64,000 bases of DNA from Exiguobacterium sp. Leaf196 (GCF_001423965.1 NZ_LMPV01000001.1:447908-511907), one strand, 5' to 3'; positions 52,249 through 63,478 are shown, numbered from the stretch's first letter. Numbers and translations are program-made. Notes: a model not told the origin generated them from the sequence alone.

Positions 52249-53595
52249 ATGACACGTCGCAACATTACACGAGAAGACATTTTGAAAATCGCTAAAGCTG
52301 AGGATGTACGCTTCATTCGCTTACAGTTCACAGATATCCTCGGAACGATCAAGAACGTTGAAATTCCAGTAAGCCAATTGGAAAAAGCACTTGATAACAA
52401 AATGATGTTCGATGGTTCATCGATTGAAGGATTCGTCCGGATCGAAGAATCAGATATGTATCTCTTCCCAGACTTAAACACATGGGTTGTCTTCCCATGG
52501 ACAGAAGATGGAACAGGGAAAGTTGCACGTTTAATCTGTGACATCCATAATCCGGATGGCTCGCCGTTCGCAGGAGACCCACGTGGTCAGCTCAAACGGG
52601 TACTTAAAGAGATGGAAGAACTCGGTTTCACATCATTCAACGTTGGACCAGAGCCAGAATTCTTCCTCTTCAAGAAAGATGAAAAAGGTCGTCCGACACT
52701 TGAATTGAACGACCAAGGTGGATACTTCGACCTCGCACCAGTCGATCTTGGTGAAAATTGCCGTAAAGAAATCGTCATCGAGCTCGAGAACATGGGCTTT
52801 GAAATCGAAGCATCACACCACGAAGTCGCTCCAGGTCAGCACGAAATCGACTTCAAATATGCGGATGCGATCACGACAGCGGATAACATCCAAACGTTCA
52901 AACTTGTTGTCAAGACGATCGCGGCGAAGCACAACTTGCACGCGACATTCATGCCAAAACCACTCTTCGGAGTCAACGGATCAGGAATGCACGCGAACAT
53001 GTCGCTTTTCAAAGGCAACGAGAACGTCTTCTTCGATGAAGGCAACGAAGAAATGCAATTGTCGGATGATGCACGTGCCTTCACAGCAGGTATCCTCAAA
53101 CACGCACGTGCCTTCACAGCGGTTTGTAACCCGACAGTCAACTCATACAAACGTCTTGTTCCTGGCTACGAAGCGCCTTGCTACGTCGCATGGTCAGCCC
53201 GTAACCGTTCACCACTCGTCCGTGTTCCTGCAGCACGTGGACTCTCGACTCGTATCGAAGTTCGTTCAGTCGATCCAGCAGCGAATCCGTACCTCGCGCT
53301 TGCGACATTGCTCGCTTCAGGTCTCGACGGAATCAAGAACAACTTGAAAGCACCGGCTCCAATCGACCGTAACATCTACGTCATGGACAAACCGGAACGC
53401 GTTGCGAACGGAATCGATGATCTTCCATCAACACTCAGCCACGCACTCGAAGTCTTGAAAGCGGATGACGTCGTCATGCACGCTCTCGGCGATCACATCG
53501 CAGAGCACTTCGTTGAATTGAAAGAAATCGAATGGGATATGTTCCGGACGCAAGTCACGGAATGGGAACGCGATCAGTACATGGTCTTGTTCTAA
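52249..53595 (+). CDS. glnA: Glutamine synthetase type I
   Basis: A 448-residue GSI-alpha enzyme making glutamine from glutamate and ammonia. It has FDGSSIEGF near the start, the ammonium-site region GPEPEFFLF, the ATP-binding [12 protein letters not shown] and the glutamate-site [10 protein letters not shown]. It lacks the adenylylation segment of GSI-beta, as in other Bacillales, so control is by GlnR and feedback inhibition. The unit ends at a terminator. Confidence 0.97.
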   Translation: MTRRNITREDILKIAKAEDVRFIRLQFTDILGTIKNVEIPVSQLEKALDNKMMFDGSSIEGFVRIEESDMYLFPDLNTWVVFPWTEDGTGKVARLICDIHNPDGSPFAGDPRGQLKRVLKEMEELGFTSFNVGPEPEFFLFKKDEKGRPTLELNDQGGYFDLAPVDLGENCRKEIVIELENMGFEIEASHHEVAPGQHEIDFKYADAITTADNIQTFKLVVKTIAAKHNLHATFMPKPLFGVNGSGMHANMSLFKGNENVFFDEGNEEMQLSDDARAFTAGILKHARAFTAVCNPTVNSYKRLVPGYEAPCYVAWSARNRSPLVRVPAARGLSTRIEVRSVDPAANPYLALATLLASGLDGIKNNLKAPAPIDRNIYVMDKPERVANGIDDLPSTLSHALEVLKADDVVMHALGDHIAEHFVELKEIEWDMFRTQVTEWERDQYMVLF

Positions 53596-53603
53596 TCCAA
53601 CTC

Positions 53604-53639
53604 AAGCACTTCTGGACTTTTGTCTGGAAGTGCTTTTTT
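53604..53639 (+). terminator. Terminator after glnA
   Basis: AAGCACTTC and GAAGTGCTT arms with an inner GAC/GTC step, followed by six T. Confidence 0.88.
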
Positions 53640-53711
53640 CATGTCGTCGACAGGAATTGAGTCAAGGATATGGAAAGATACAAGAGTACAAAGAAAGGGA
53701 GACGATACATC

Positions 53712-53948
53712 ATGAAAAAAGGATATGAAGGCAAAGAGATCACGGTCTATTTTGATTCGGAAGTCTGCATTCATTCCGGTCATTGTGTACGAAGTCTACC
53801 GACCGTCTTTGATGTCAAACGGCGTCCGTGGATTGAAGCGGACGGGGCGCCGGTGGAAGACGTCATGCGCGTCGTCGATGGTTGTCCAAGCGGCGCCTTA
53901 TCTTACGAACGGAGGGAAGCAAATGGAGCTGAAACGAGCGGAACGTAA
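53712..53948 (+). CDS. YjdI-like small iron-sulfur protein
   Basis: A 78-residue protein of the divergent 4Fe-4S mono-cluster family (Fer4_19, E. coli YjdI type). Cysteines lie in SEVCIHSGHCVRS and DGCPSGAL. Role unknown. The ATG at 53712 follows AAAGGGAG. It overlaps the next gene, a YjdJ-type acetyltransferase, by 26 bases; the same pair occurs together in other bacteria, which hints at a joint function. Confidence 0.82.
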   Translation: MKKGYEGKEITVYFDSEVCIHSGHCVRSLPTVFDVKRRPWIEADGAPVEDVMRVVDGCPSGALSYERREANGAETSGT

Positions 53949-54198
53949 AATCGAAGCCCATCAGGAAGGTGAAGTGATTGGAGAAATCACTTACAGCGAT
54001 ACGAACAACGGCATGTGGATCATCGATCACACGTATGTTGATCCCGCGCACCGGAACCAACAGATCGGAGAACAACTCGTTGCCGAGATCGTCAACTGGG
54101 CACGGGAAGCAAACGTCAAGCTACTGCCGTTATGTCCGTTTGCGAAAAAAGAGTTCGAACATCAATCGGATTATCAGGACGTACAAGCAAATACGTGA
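53923..54198 (+). CDS. YjdJ-like GNAT-fold acetyltransferase
   Basis: A 91-residue minimal GNAT protein. YVDPAHRNQQIGEQLV (about 40-55) is the acetyl-CoA pyrophosphate loop (Q/RxxGxG-like) and LLPLCPFAKKEF closes the fold as in YjdJ/YidJ-type small acyltransferases. The start has GGAGGGAAGC upstream, inside the preceding iron-sulfur gene. Substrate unknown. Confidence 0.82.
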   Translation: MELKRAERKIEAHQEGEVIGEITYSDTNNGMWIIDHTYVDPAHRNQQIGEQLVAEIVNWAREANVKLLPLCPFAKKEFEHQSDYQDVQANT

Positions 54199-54202
54199 TC
54201 AC

Positions 54203-54244
54203 AAAAATCTCCTCCGGTCTCTCAAGACTAGAGGAGATTTTTTC
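54203..54244 (+). terminator. Bidirectional-looking terminator after the YjdJ-like gene
   Basis: AAAATCTCCTC pairs with GAGGAGATTTT, then a T tract; the small minus-strand gene ends at its right edge. Confidence 0.85.
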
Positions 54245-54247
54245 GAG

Positions 54248-54424
54248 TCATTGTTTGTGATCTCTGACTTTCATTTTGCGAGAAACAACCATCGCACCGA
54301 AATAGGCGATGACGTACAACACGACCAGTCCTTGTTTTAGCATATAAGGTAGATTCATTTGATTCACAAGTAGAAAACTAGCGCACGATAAAATTAAAAA
54401 GGGTATTAGCCACTTGTTCGGCAC
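54248..54424 (-). CDS. Small two-helix membrane protein, unknown
   Basis: A 58-residue protein starting at GTG, 6 bases after GGAGGTGC. It has two hydrophobic segments (about 4-19 and 27-44) and ends in a basic tail (SRKMKVRDHKQ). It resembles generic small Bacillales membrane proteins; no family is recognised. Confidence 0.55.
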   Translation of the reverse strand: MPNKWLIPFLILSCASFLLVNQMNLPYMLKQGLVVLYVIAYFGAMVVSRKMKVRDHKQ

Positions 54425-54511
54425 ATCAGCACCTCCTTCACTATCTATGTATTTCCATTTTAAGGATAACATGAAATATTTACTGAAATATGTTAAAGAT
54501 GAATAACTTGC

Positions 54512-54838
54512 TTACAAATAAATCCGTAGAAACGCCATCGTGACGACACCGGTGATGACCGTCCAAGAAAGACTTTTACTGAAAATCGCGACTGCCATCG
54601 TCGGTAGGGCGGCGAAGACATGAAGCGTCGAAATCGTCGGGAACGCGTTGTCTTGCGCGATAAGTAAATTTTGAAAGAAGAGGGCGCCAAGCAGGCAGAC
54701 GGGAATGAACGAGAGCCATTCCGTTACAAGGCGCGGTAACGTCAGTCCATGAAGGACGAGAAACGGTAAGATACGTGGAATCCAAGTGACGAGTCCACAA
54801 GCTAAAAAGAGACCGATTAATTCTGGGCGGATTTCCAT
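54512..54838 (-). CDS. azlD: AzlD family branched-chain amino acid transport subunit
   Basis: A 108-residue membrane protein with four predicted helices of the AzlD family. WIPRILPFLVL (about 19-29) and FIPVCLLGALFFQNL are typical. With AzlC it forms an exporter for branched-chain amino acids (and analogues such as 4-azaleucine in B. subtilis). It overlaps azlC by 22 bases. Confidence 0.9.
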   Translation of the reverse strand: MEIRPELIGLFLACGLVTWIPRILPFLVLHGLTLPRLVTEWLSFIPVCLLGALFFQNLLIAQDNAFPTISTLHVFAALPTMAVAIFSKSLSWTVITGVVTMAFLRIYL

Positions 54839-55518
54839 CGTGTGATCACGACTCCTATACTAGCGCCACCGAGTGTCGCGCAAAGAACGGCGACTTCCGC
54901 AGAAAAGTAGCGCATGGTGATGTAAAGCAAAAGTAAGACGATCAATAAGAGGCAACTATTCACGGCAATGCGGGTACGTTCTCCTTCAAATTGTAAGTAC
55001 AATAAACCGATGAACATCGCCGTCAGAGCAAAGTCGAGACCGAAGCGCTCGGGATCAGGAAACCAGCTACCGACAAGTGCACCGAGAACGGTTGCGATAA
55101 TCCAGCTAAGATACGCGGTCAGATTTAAGCCATGCATGAAGGACGGTGAGATCTTCCCTTTTTGCGCAGTATTCATTGCGACAGCGAACGATTCATCTGT
55201 CAGTAACGTCCCGGTACCGAGTCGATCACGAAGGTGGCGTGTCTCGACGTGCGGAGCGAGCGTCAGACTCATTAACAAGTGCCTGAGATTGACGATGAAT
55301 GTCGTCAGAATGATGGCAGAGGCGGGACTATTCAACAGCAAGAGACTCGTGATGATGAATTGAGCGGCGCCGGCATAGATGAAGACGGACATGAATCCGA
55401 CTTCAAGAGGGGATAAGCCGGAGGCACGACCGACGATCCCTGCGGAAAAGCCGATGCCGATATAGCCAAGGACGGTGGGTAGACAGGCGCGGACACCTGC
55501 TTGAAAGGCTGATGACAT
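54817..55518 (-). CDS. azlC: AzlC family branched-chain amino acid exporter subunit
   Basis: A 233-residue protein with about seven membrane helices. LGYIGIGFSAGIVGR (about 17-31), FIYAGAAQFI and VNLRHLLMSLTLAP are the AzlC signature. It pairs with AzlD. Unlike B. subtilis, where azlB (an Lrp-type regulator) leads the operon, no regulator is adjacent. Ribosome binding site GAGGAGGAATT. Confidence 0.92.
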   Translation of the reverse strand: MSSAFQAGVRACLPTVLGYIGIGFSAGIVGRASGLSPLEVGFMSVFIYAGAAQFIITSLLLLNSPASAIILTTFIVNLRHLLMSLTLAPHVETRHLRDRLGTGTLLTDESFAVAMNTAQKGKISPSFMHGLNLTAYLSWIIATVLGALVGSWFPDPERFGLDFALTAMFIGLLYLQFEGERTRIAVNSCLLLIVLLLLYITMRYFSAEVAVLCATLGGASIGVVITRWKSAQN

Positions 55519-55672
55519 TCAATTCCTCCTCTTTTTTAAGAGCATAGCATTCGTGCGGTATATCGTCACCAACTGGTCAATATTTTCATCATTTTTTTCG
55601 ACATACTCGACTTGATTTGGTGGTAAAGAGTAAGTGGTACGGCAAAATCAGTTAGGTAAAGGAGCGTTTTTC

Positions 55673-56641
55673 ATGCACAAATTAATGAAAGATTCAAACC
55701 GGTTCGTTTCAGACATGGTCGACGGACTCGTACTTGCTCACCCTGATTTGTATAAAAAAGTCGAAGGTGTTAACGTCGTTGCGCGGAAAGTACCACTGGA
55801 CGGAAAAGTCGGTCTTGTCTCTGGTGGGGGAAGCGGTCACGAACCGGCACACGCTGGATTCGTCGGGGACGGTATGCTTGCTGCGGCTGTTTGTGGGGAA
55901 GTGTTCACTTCACCGACACCAGACATGGTGCTTGAAGGCATCAAGGCAGCTCATGGGGGAAAAGGTGTCCTACTCGTCGTCAAGAACTATTCAGGTGACG
56001 TCATGAACTTCGATATGGCGAAGGAACTTGCTGAACTCGAGGATATTGAAGTTGATACGGTCGTCGTTAATGATGACATCGCGATCAAAAAGGAAGAGGA
56101 TCGTCGTGGGGTCGCAGGAACTGTCTTCGTCCATAAGATTGCCGGTGCTGCAGCGGCAGAAGGAAAATCACTAAGTGAAGTCAAAGCAGTTGCGGAAAAA
56201 GTCATCAAGGGCGTTCGTTCGATTGGAATGGCACTCTCACCATGTTACATGCCGGAGAGCGGCAAGCCAGGCTTTGAGTTGCATGATGACGAGATGGAGA
56301 TCGGAATCGGGATCCACGGTGAAAAAGGACTTGAACGAAAAGCAGTCGCTTCCGTTGATGCGATCGTCAAAGAGTTGCTCGATCGTTTGACGAAAGAAGT
56401 ACCAGACAAAAAAGTCGCCGTCATGGTGAATGGGATGGGCGGAACACCAGAATCTGAACTGTACATCACGTATAAATATGTCGCGGAAGAACTTGAGGCG
56501 CATGGTTACGAGATTGCCCGCTCATTCGTTGGAAACTATATGACATCGCTTGAGATGCACGGGTTCTCAATCACGCTCTTACCAGTGGATGATGAACTGC
56601 TCGGATATCTCGATGCAGAAACGAAAGCGATTGGATTCTAA
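55673..56641 (+). CDS. dhaK: PTS-dependent dihydroxyacetone kinase, DhaK subunit
   Basis: A 322-residue substrate-binding subunit that holds dihydroxyacetone covalently on a His. SGGGSGHEPAHAGFVGDGML (about 43-62) carries the conserved region, and SIGMALSPCYMP near 190-200 fits the His/Pro loop region of the family. The ATG at 55673 follows AAAGGAG; an in-frame GTG 13 codons upstream was not chosen. First gene of dhaKLM. Confidence 0.94.
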   Translation: MHKLMKDSNRFVSDMVDGLVLAHPDLYKKVEGVNVVARKVPLDGKVGLVSGGGSGHEPAHAGFVGDGMLAAAVCGEVFTSPTPDMVLEGIKAAHGGKGVLLVVKNYSGDVMNFDMAKELAELEDIEVDTVVVNDDIAIKKEEDRRGVAGTVFVHKIAGAAAAEGKSLSEVKAVAEKVIKGVRSIGMALSPCYMPESGKPGFELHDDEMEIGIGIHGEKGLERKAVASVDAIVKELLDRLTKEVPDKKVAVMVNGMGGTPESELYITYKYVAEELEAHGYEIARSFVGNYMTSLEMHGFSITLLPVDDELLGYLDAETKAIGF

Positions 56642-56665
56642 TTCAAATAAACGGGGTGTAAAAAC

Positions 56666-57268
56666 ATGAAGTTGACGACGGAACAGTTGCAAAGCGCGCT
56701 CCTCAAAGCAGCGGAACAGATCGAACAGCATAAGGATGAATTGACGGACCTTGACCGGGAAATTGGTGATGGAGATCATGGAATTAACATGTCGCGTGGC
56801 TTCCAAGCAGTCCAGAAGACGCTAGAAGAACACGGCGAATATGAGGATTTAGGAGCTTTATCCAAAGAAGTCGGGATGACGCTGATCAAAACGATTGGTG
56901 GGGCATCCGGTCCTTTATACGGGACAGCATTCGTTAAGTTCGCCGGTGCATTCAAAGGGAAAACAGAAGTCGAAGGTACGGATCTTGCAGACGCTTTCCG
57001 CGAAGCGACGGAAGGGATCAAATCGCGTGGGAAATCGGAATTCGGTCAAAAGACGATGGTCGATATCTGGACACCGTTCCAAGAAGCGCTCTCGCAAGAA
57101 GAGGACTTGAAAGCGGCAATCGATCAAGCACTTGCTGATACAAAAGCGCGTATCGCAACGAAAGGGCGCGCGTCCTACTTCGGTGAAGCGACGGAAGGCG
57201 TCCAGGACCCAGGTAGTTTATCGAGTGCTTTGCTACTCAGCGAAATTGCGGAGGTGCTTCATGGTTAA
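56666..57268 (+). CDS. dhaL: Dihydroxyacetone kinase, ADP-binding DhaL subunit
   Basis: A 200-residue helical barrel subunit that keeps ADP bound as a cofactor and passes phosphate from DhaM to dihydroxyacetone. Mg2+ ligands lie in DREIGDGDHGINM (about 31-43), and GGASGPLYGTAF and GRASYFGEATEGVQDPG complete the site. 24 bases after dhaK; overlaps dhaM by 8. Confidence 0.95.
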   Translation: MKLTTEQLQSALLKAAEQIEQHKDELTDLDREIGDGDHGINMSRGFQAVQKTLEEHGEYEDLGALSKEVGMTLIKTIGGASGPLYGTAFVKFAGAFKGKTEVEGTDLADAFREATEGIKSRGKSEFGQKTMVDIWTPFQEALSQEEDLKAAIDQALADTKARIATKGRASYFGEATEGVQDPGSLSSALLLSEIAEVLHG

Positions 57269-57629
57269 TCTTGTACTTGTTTCTCATAGTGAAAAACTCG
57301 CGGCTGGGCTGAAAGAACTGTTGGCAGAGATGGCACCGGATACGCCAGTCTTAGTAGCAGCCGGTCTTGAAGATGGTAGCATTGGAACGGACGCAACACG
57401 AATCGAAGAAATACTGAATACACTAGACGACGATGGAGTCGTCTTAACGGATATTGGTTCTGCGACGATGAACACGGAACTAGCACTTGAATTATACAGT
57501 GGCGAACGGACGGTACGTTTTATCGACGCACCACTCGTCGAAGGTGCTTTTCTAGCAGCTGTTTTAAGTGGACAGTCGAAATCCGTCGATGAGATTGAAG
57601 ACGGATTAAAAAATGAGTTTGGCAAATAA
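57261..57629 (+). CDS. dhaM: Dihydroxyacetone kinase phosphoryl donor DhaM (EIIA domain only)
   Basis: A 122-residue EIIA(Man)-like protein that takes phosphate from HPr and reloads DhaL. The phospho-His is in LVLVSHSEKLA (His9), and LTDIGSATMNTELAL is typical. It is the short, single-domain form usual in Gram-positives, without the HPr and EI-like domains of E. coli DhaM. Start with GGAGGTGCTTC inside the end of dhaL. Confidence 0.93.
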   Translation: MVNLVLVSHSEKLAAGLKELLAEMAPDTPVLVAAGLEDGSIGTDATRIEEILNTLDDDGVVLTDIGSATMNTELALELYSGERTVRFIDAPLVEGAFLAAVLSGQSKSVDEIEDGLKNEFGK

Positions 57630-57634
57630 GTAAT

Positions 57635-57671
57635 GAATCCCCCATTGCGAATAGGCGAGGGGGATTTATTT
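57635..57671 (+). terminator. Terminator after dhaKLM
   Basis: AATCCCCC pairs with GGGGGATT around a 15-base loop, followed by TATTT. Confidence 0.75.
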
Positions 57672-57716
57672 CAATTACTTTTATTCATATTAAAACTTAG
57701 TAGAGACTCTCATGAA

Positions 57717-58037
57717 TCAAAACGACCGGAGCCACTCTTCTAACCACTCTCTAGGTAAGCAAACTGTAGCTAAATTAAGTGTTTGTAATGCATCCAAAGA
57801 ATACGTGTTATAAAGATAGAGATCCCATTGTGCATCGATATCGTTTACTACTTCAGTCGCTTGTTCACTTAATGGATAAGTTCCACGTCCGTCAGTTGCA
57901 AGATGATAATAATCATTATGGTAGACATTGATCATATACCGGTAACACCAGTCTGCCAGTTCTTCATGCGTGATGTTGCCATCAAGCGCGAACTGAATGT
58001 ATTCTTTTAGCTGTTGATCAGAATAAATGGTATTCAT
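57717..58037 (-). CDS. Unknown 106-residue acidic protein
   Basis: A soluble, acidic, aromatic-rich protein (many Tyr and Trp, for example DWCYRYMINVYHNDYYHLA). GAGGTGCCTC lies just before the ATG. It is somewhat AT-richer than the dha and glp genes around it, and stands alone. Size and composition recall small toxin-immunity or phage-type orphan proteins, but I recognise no family and propose no function. Confidence 0.6.
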   Translation of the reverse strand: MNTIYSDQQLKEYIQFALDGNITHEELADWCYRYMINVYHNDYYHLATDGRGTYPLSEQATEVVNDIDAQWDLYLYNTYSLDALQTLNLATVCLPREWLEEWLRSF

Positions 58038-58071
58038 GAGGCACCTCACGCTATATTTTCTATAAGATATC

Positions 58072-58105
58072 AAAAACCCGGTCCCTCTGTAAAAGGGATC
58101 GGGTT
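58072..58105 (-). terminator. Terminator after glpK
   Basis: On the minus strand AACCCGATCCC and GGGACCGGGTT form the stem (one mismatch) with a T run after it. Confidence 0.8.
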
Positions 58106-58115
58106 ATTAATTAAC

Positions 58116-59645
<1,530 letters not shown>

Positions 59646-59661
59646 TTAGTGAAACGTGATC

Positions 59662-60363
59662 TTAGTAGACCAATTGGTAGATGAACACGGCAAGCGCTCC
59701 GCCGATGATTGGACCAACAACTGGAATCCATGAGTAGCCCCAGTCAGATGACCCTTTATTCGGAATCGGTAAGATAGCATGTGCGATACGCGGTCCAAGG
59801 TCACGGGCCGGGTTGATGGCATATCCTGTTGTACCACCAAGTGATAGACCGATGACGACGACGAGTAAACCGACGATAAGTGGTTTTAAGCCGTCACCGA
59901 ATGTCGTTAAACCGAGCGCCAAGATACCGAAGACGAGAACGAATGTCCCGATGATTTCAGAAATCAAGTTCGACGGCGTATGGCGAATCGCTGGACCTGT
60001 TGCGAACACACCGAGTTTTGCAGCTTGATCATCAGTCGCTTCAAAATGTTTCATGTAATGAAGCCAAACGAGAATGGCGCCGATGAAAGCTCCGACAAGT
60101 TGTCCGGCAATATAGACAGGAACGTCTGCCCACGGTAAATCAGAGTTTAAAGCAAGTGCAATTGTTAAAGCGGGGTTCAAGTGAGCTCCACTCTCAGCAG
60201 CGACGAATGCTCCTGTCATGACGGCAAGACCCCAAGCGAACGTGATGACAATCCATCCGCTGTTTTCGGACTTCGTCTTTCTCAAGACGACACCGGCGAC
60301 AACGCCATCCCCGAGCAGAATGAGGATCATCGTACCGATCATTTCCAATACAAAGTTATTCAT
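59662..60363 (-). CDS. glpF: Glycerol uptake facilitator (aquaglyceroporin)
   Basis: A 233-residue MIP-family channel with six membrane helices and both pore motifs intact: [10 protein letters not shown] (about 61-70) and [11 protein letters not shown] (about 182-192). The Asp after the second NPA-Arg is the mark of glycerol-conducting channels. First gene of glpFK. AAGGGAGG precedes the start, and a cre site overlaps its promoter. Confidence 0.95.
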   Translation of the reverse strand: MNNFVLEMIGTMILILLGDGVVAGVVLRKTKSENSGWIVITFAWGLAVMTGAFVAAESGAHLNPALTIALALNSDLPWADVPVYIAGQLVGAFIGAILVWLHYMKHFEATDDQAAKLGVFATGPAIRHTPSNLISEIIGTFVLVFGILALGLTTFGDGLKPLIVGLLVVVIGLSLGGTTGYAINPARDLGPRIAHAILPIPNKGSSDWGYSWIPVVGPIIGGALAVFIYQLVY

Positions 60364-60411
60364 GCAAAAACCCTCCCTTTGGATTAAAGCAAATAATGGT
60401 CTTTCTACTTT

Positions 60412-60440
60412 AAATTACTCCGATTTGATAACGTTTTCAA
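60412..60440 (-). promoter_or_regulatory. glpFK promoter
   Basis: On the minus strand: TTGAAA, a 17-base spacer, TAATTT. The -35 lies inside the cre site. Confidence 0.5.
60426..60439. promoter_or_regulatory. cre site (CcpA) at the glpFK promoter
   Basis: TGATAACGTTTTCA, read on the minus strand as TGAAAACGTTATCA, matches the Bacillus cre consensus at every position. Confidence 0.8.
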
Positions 60441-60512
60441 TACATATAATTGAAATATAGGAATGGAAATTTTTTATTTTAATGTTTAAAGATACGAAAA
60501 AGTGGATAAGAA

Positions 60513-60551
60513 AACACCTCGTCTTGCCTGCAAGCAAGCAAAAGAGGTGTT
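60513..60551 (-). terminator. Terminator at the end of the DUF2227-like gene
   Basis: AACACCTC (60513-60520) pairs with GAGGTGTT (60544-60551), with an inner CTTGC/GCAAG hairpin; minus-strand T residues follow. The stem overlaps the gene's stop codon. Confidence 0.6.
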
Positions 60552-61020
60552 AACGACGACGCTTTTTTCTTTTTTTAGGTCGAAACCAACTACTGGAATA
60601 ATCTAGTAGGATATGAATTGTGCTAGCTACCATGATACCAATGACAAAAGCGGGTAGGGAAGCGAACCAGGAATCAATGGTCTCTGATGCGATGACTTGA
60701 AAATACAAGCTGAGAAATAATAAGGGAATCACAAGTGCAGCACTATAAAGGAGTCGGATGACATCCCCAATGATCAATCCGTGTGACCAGATCGAGCGGT
60801 GGGGCATGATCTTGACATAAGGCATCCACAGGACTCGAAATGGTCCAAAGCGATAATACGGTTCTGACTTTAAATCGAGGTCAGGTGACAACCAAAGCGT
60901 ACCGACAGCGATTCCGATGGCAGTCGGTAACCAATCCGTTTGTTGCGTTGCGACCGAATACGCAACGTAACCCGTCAGTGCGACGGTATTGACGGTATCA
61001 TGTACATTTCCTGAAGGCAT
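60550..61020 (-). CDS. DUF2227-like putative metal-binding membrane protein
   Basis: A 156-residue protein with about four membrane segments. MPSGNVHDTVN at the start, LWLSPDLDLKSEPYYRFGPF (about 42-61) and MPHRSIWSHG are the His/Asp-rich motifs of the DUF2227/YdjM-type family, which may bind a metal. The very basic tail (KKRKKRRR) faces the cytoplasm. It lies 32 bases after lexA on the same strand, so it may share the lexA transcript. Confidence 0.75.
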   Translation of the reverse strand: MPSGNVHDTVNTVALTGYVAYSVATQQTDWLPTAIGIAVGTLWLSPDLDLKSEPYYRFGPFRVLWMPYVKIMPHRSIWSHGLIIGDVIRLLYSAALVIPLLFLSLYFQVIASETIDSWFASLPAFVIGIMVASTIHILLDYSSSWFRPKKRKKRRR

Positions 61021-61051
61021 GAAAAAAGACCAGTCGTAACTGGTCCCTCCG

Positions 61052-61666
61052 TCAATGAATCGTCCGATACACGCCGATTACCTTACCAAGAATGGAGACA
61101 TTATCGAAATACATCGGATCCATCGAGTCATTTTCTGGTTGTAGACGTACCTGTTGATCTTCTAAGAAGAACCGTTTCACCGTCGCTTCGCTATCTTCGG
61201 TCATAGCTACGACGATTTCTCCGTTTTCTGCTGTGTTTTGTTGGCGTACGATGACACGATCGCCGTCAAGAATACCTGCGTTAATCATTGATTCACCATC
61301 GATCGTCAACATGAAGACCGTTTCGTTTCCTACATAATGTGCAGGGAGCGGGAATTGTTCTTCGATGTTTTCAATCGCTGTAATCGGAAGACCAGCTGTG
61401 ACTTTCCCGATGACAGGAACATGAACGATGGCTTCCGTGATTTCTTCAGGCTTATCAAGCAATATCTCAATCGCACGTGGTTTCGTCGGGTCACGGCGAA
61501 TCATTCCCCGTTTCTCGAGTCGATCCAAATGACCGTGTACCGTCGAGCTAGACGCGAGTCCGACTGCTTCTCCGATTTCACGAACTGATGGTGGATACCC
61601 CTTCAGTTTCACTTCAGAGACGATGTAGTCGAGAATCTCTTGTTGGCGCTTAGACATTTTCCGCAT
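61052..61666 (-). CDS. lexA: SOS repressor LexA
   Basis: A 204-residue repressor. An N-terminal winged helix ([21 protein letters not shown], in part: [20 protein letters not shown]) is followed by the self-cleaving protease domain. The cut site is Ala-Gly in [10 protein letters not shown] (about 89-98), the catalytic Ser is in [10 protein letters not shown] and the Lys in ATVKRFF. Start at the ATG with AGAGGTGG upstream; a longer frame runs into the SOS boxes and is rejected. Divergent from yneA with three SOS boxes between them. Confidence 0.96.
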   Translation of the reverse strand: MRKMSKRQQEILDYIVSEVKLKGYPPSVREIGEAVGLASSSTVHGHLDRLEKRGMIRRDPTKPRAIEILLDKPEEITEAIVHVPVIGKVTAGLPITAIENIEEQFPLPAHYVGNETVFMLTIDGESMINAGILDGDRVIVRQQNTAENGEIVVAMTEDSEATVKRFFLEDQQVRLQPENDSMDPMYFDNVSILGKVIGVYRTIH

Positions 61667-61753
61667 ACGAATTGCCACCTCTTTCTGGATTGAAGTTTGA
61701 AATGTAAGAATATATGTTTCTAAATTCACTATAACATAGAACAAATGAGCGTA

Positions 61754-61829
61754 CAAACAATTGTTCGACATTTTGTGTTGACCGAACACGGGTTCTGTGT
61801 TTATTATGAATTATGCGAACAATTGTTCC
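61754..61829. promoter_or_regulatory. Three LexA (SOS) boxes in the lexA/yneA divergent region
   Basis: CAAACAATTGTTCG (61754-61767), CGAACACGGGTTCT (61783-61796) and CGAACAATTGTTCC (61816-61829) match the Bacillus box CGAACN4GTTCG at 9, 9 and 9 of 10 fixed positions. Confidence 0.85.
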
Positions 61830-61874
61830 GCGAACATTTATTCTAACTCATTCATTTCATATTTGGAGGGATTC

Positions 61875-62165
61875 ATGATGATTCATACGATTCGTACTCA
61901 TGCTTTTTCTATTCTCTTCTATGCATTAAGTATTGCTTTCGTGATCTTTTTACTCACACCACGCCCAGATGAAAAGGTAGCGCAATTGATGACAGCTTCC
62001 GTTACGGTCGATGAGGACGCTACAGTCGAACAAATTGCTGAAGTCTACAATGACGGTTCGATGTCAGATGAGGAATACGTCAACTGGTTGATCAAAAATA
62101 ATGATGTTGAGACAAAACATGTCATCTCAAAAAGCAAAATCGTTGTACCAATCGCACAACAATGA
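61875..62165 (+). CDS. yneA: SOS-induced cell division inhibitor, YneA-like
   Basis: A 96-residue protein with one membrane segment (about 12-31) and an outside LysM-like domain (about 48-95, VTVDEDATVEQIAEVYN to KIVVPI). In B. subtilis YneA delays septum closure after DNA damage. Position next to lexA and downstream of SOS boxes fits. GGAGGG is followed by two adjacent ATGs; I took the first. Sequence drift from B. subtilis YneA is large, so the name rests on layout and context. Confidence 0.82.
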   Translation: MMIHTIRTHAFSILFYALSIAFVIFLLTPRPDEKVAQLMTASVTVDEDATVEQIAEVYNDGSMSDEEYVNWLIKNNDVETKHVISKSKIVVPIAQQ

Positions 62166-62204
62166 CAAAATGGAAAAGTTGTGAAAGAACGAACAGGGAT
62201 GTGA

Positions 62205-62864
<660 letters not shown>

Positions 62865-62865
62865 G

Positions 62866-62909
62866 AAGCAAGTAACCCGTCGACTGACGCGGTTAACTTG
62901 CTTTTTTTT
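62866..62909 (+). terminator. Terminator after yneB
   Basis: AAGCAAGT-AACC pairs with GGTT-AACTTGCTT (one bulge), followed by a T tract. Confidence 0.75.
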
Positions 62910-62977
62910 GTAAGCTCTTTTACAGTAAGAATACAATTGAACTACTCAAGTTTGAGTCATAGAGAAAGAGGGATTCC

Positions 62978-63214
62978 ATGTTATCACAAGAACAATTAGA
63001 TCGAATTAATGCATTAGCGAATAAATCAAAAGTTGAGCCGTTATCGGAAGCGGAAACGGCAGAGCAAAAAGAATTACGTGCAGCGTATCTCGCAGCATTC
63101 CGTGGATCGTTCAAAAACCAACTCATGGGTATGAAAATCGTCGATGAAGAGGGAACGGACGTAACACCTGAGAAATTGAAACAAGCACAAGAAGAAGAAC
63201 GGAATAAACAATAA
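62978..63214 (+). CDS. ynzC: YnzC-like DUF896 family protein
   Basis: A 78-residue helical protein of DUF896. It opens with a two-helix hairpin (LDRINALANKSKVEPLSEAE) and continues TAEQKELRAAYLAAFRGSFKNQL, the family core; a disordered, charged tail follows. Function unknown, though the B. subtilis gene belongs to the SOS group. Here a terminator separates it from yneB. Confidence 0.92.
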   Translation: MLSQEQLDRINALANKSKVEPLSEAETAEQKELRAAYLAAFRGSFKNQLMGMKIVDEEGTDVTPEKLKQAQEEERNKQ

Positions 63215-63236
63215 TCGTTCGTTTCTTTTATAGAAG

Positions 63237-63269
63237 AAAGAGGTCTCGCGCAAGCGGACCTCTTTTTTG
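63237..63269 (+). terminator. Terminator after ynzC
   Basis: AAAGAGGTC pairs with GACCTCTTT, then more T residues. Confidence 0.85.
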
Positions 63270-63412
63270 TTTAGAGCGAGTAGATGAGGAAACATTGTAC
63301 GATAGCAATACATCTTAATAGCGATCTTTCATGGATTCATGCATCCTGTATGAGTCGACAGAACGGCTATAGATAGCGCATTCATTTTAATGTGACATAC
63401 TATTTAGAAAAG

Positions 63413-63441
63413 TTGTATCACATTTAAGAGTGTGCTAAAAT
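63413..63441 (+). promoter_or_regulatory. Promoter of tkt
   Basis: TTGTAT, a 17-base spacer, TAAAAT. A spaced inverted repeat AATGTGA (63389-63395) / TCACATT (63418-63424) overlaps the -35 and may be an operator. Confidence 0.55.
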
Positions 63442-63478
63442 GAGTAGGAATTTGTGAAAAAGAGAGAGGATGATTGTT

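Noticed and set aside
61667..61789. A 41-codon extension of LexA
   Set aside because: It would run through an SOS box and the promoter region; the family start is MRKMSKRQQ with AGAGGTGG before it.
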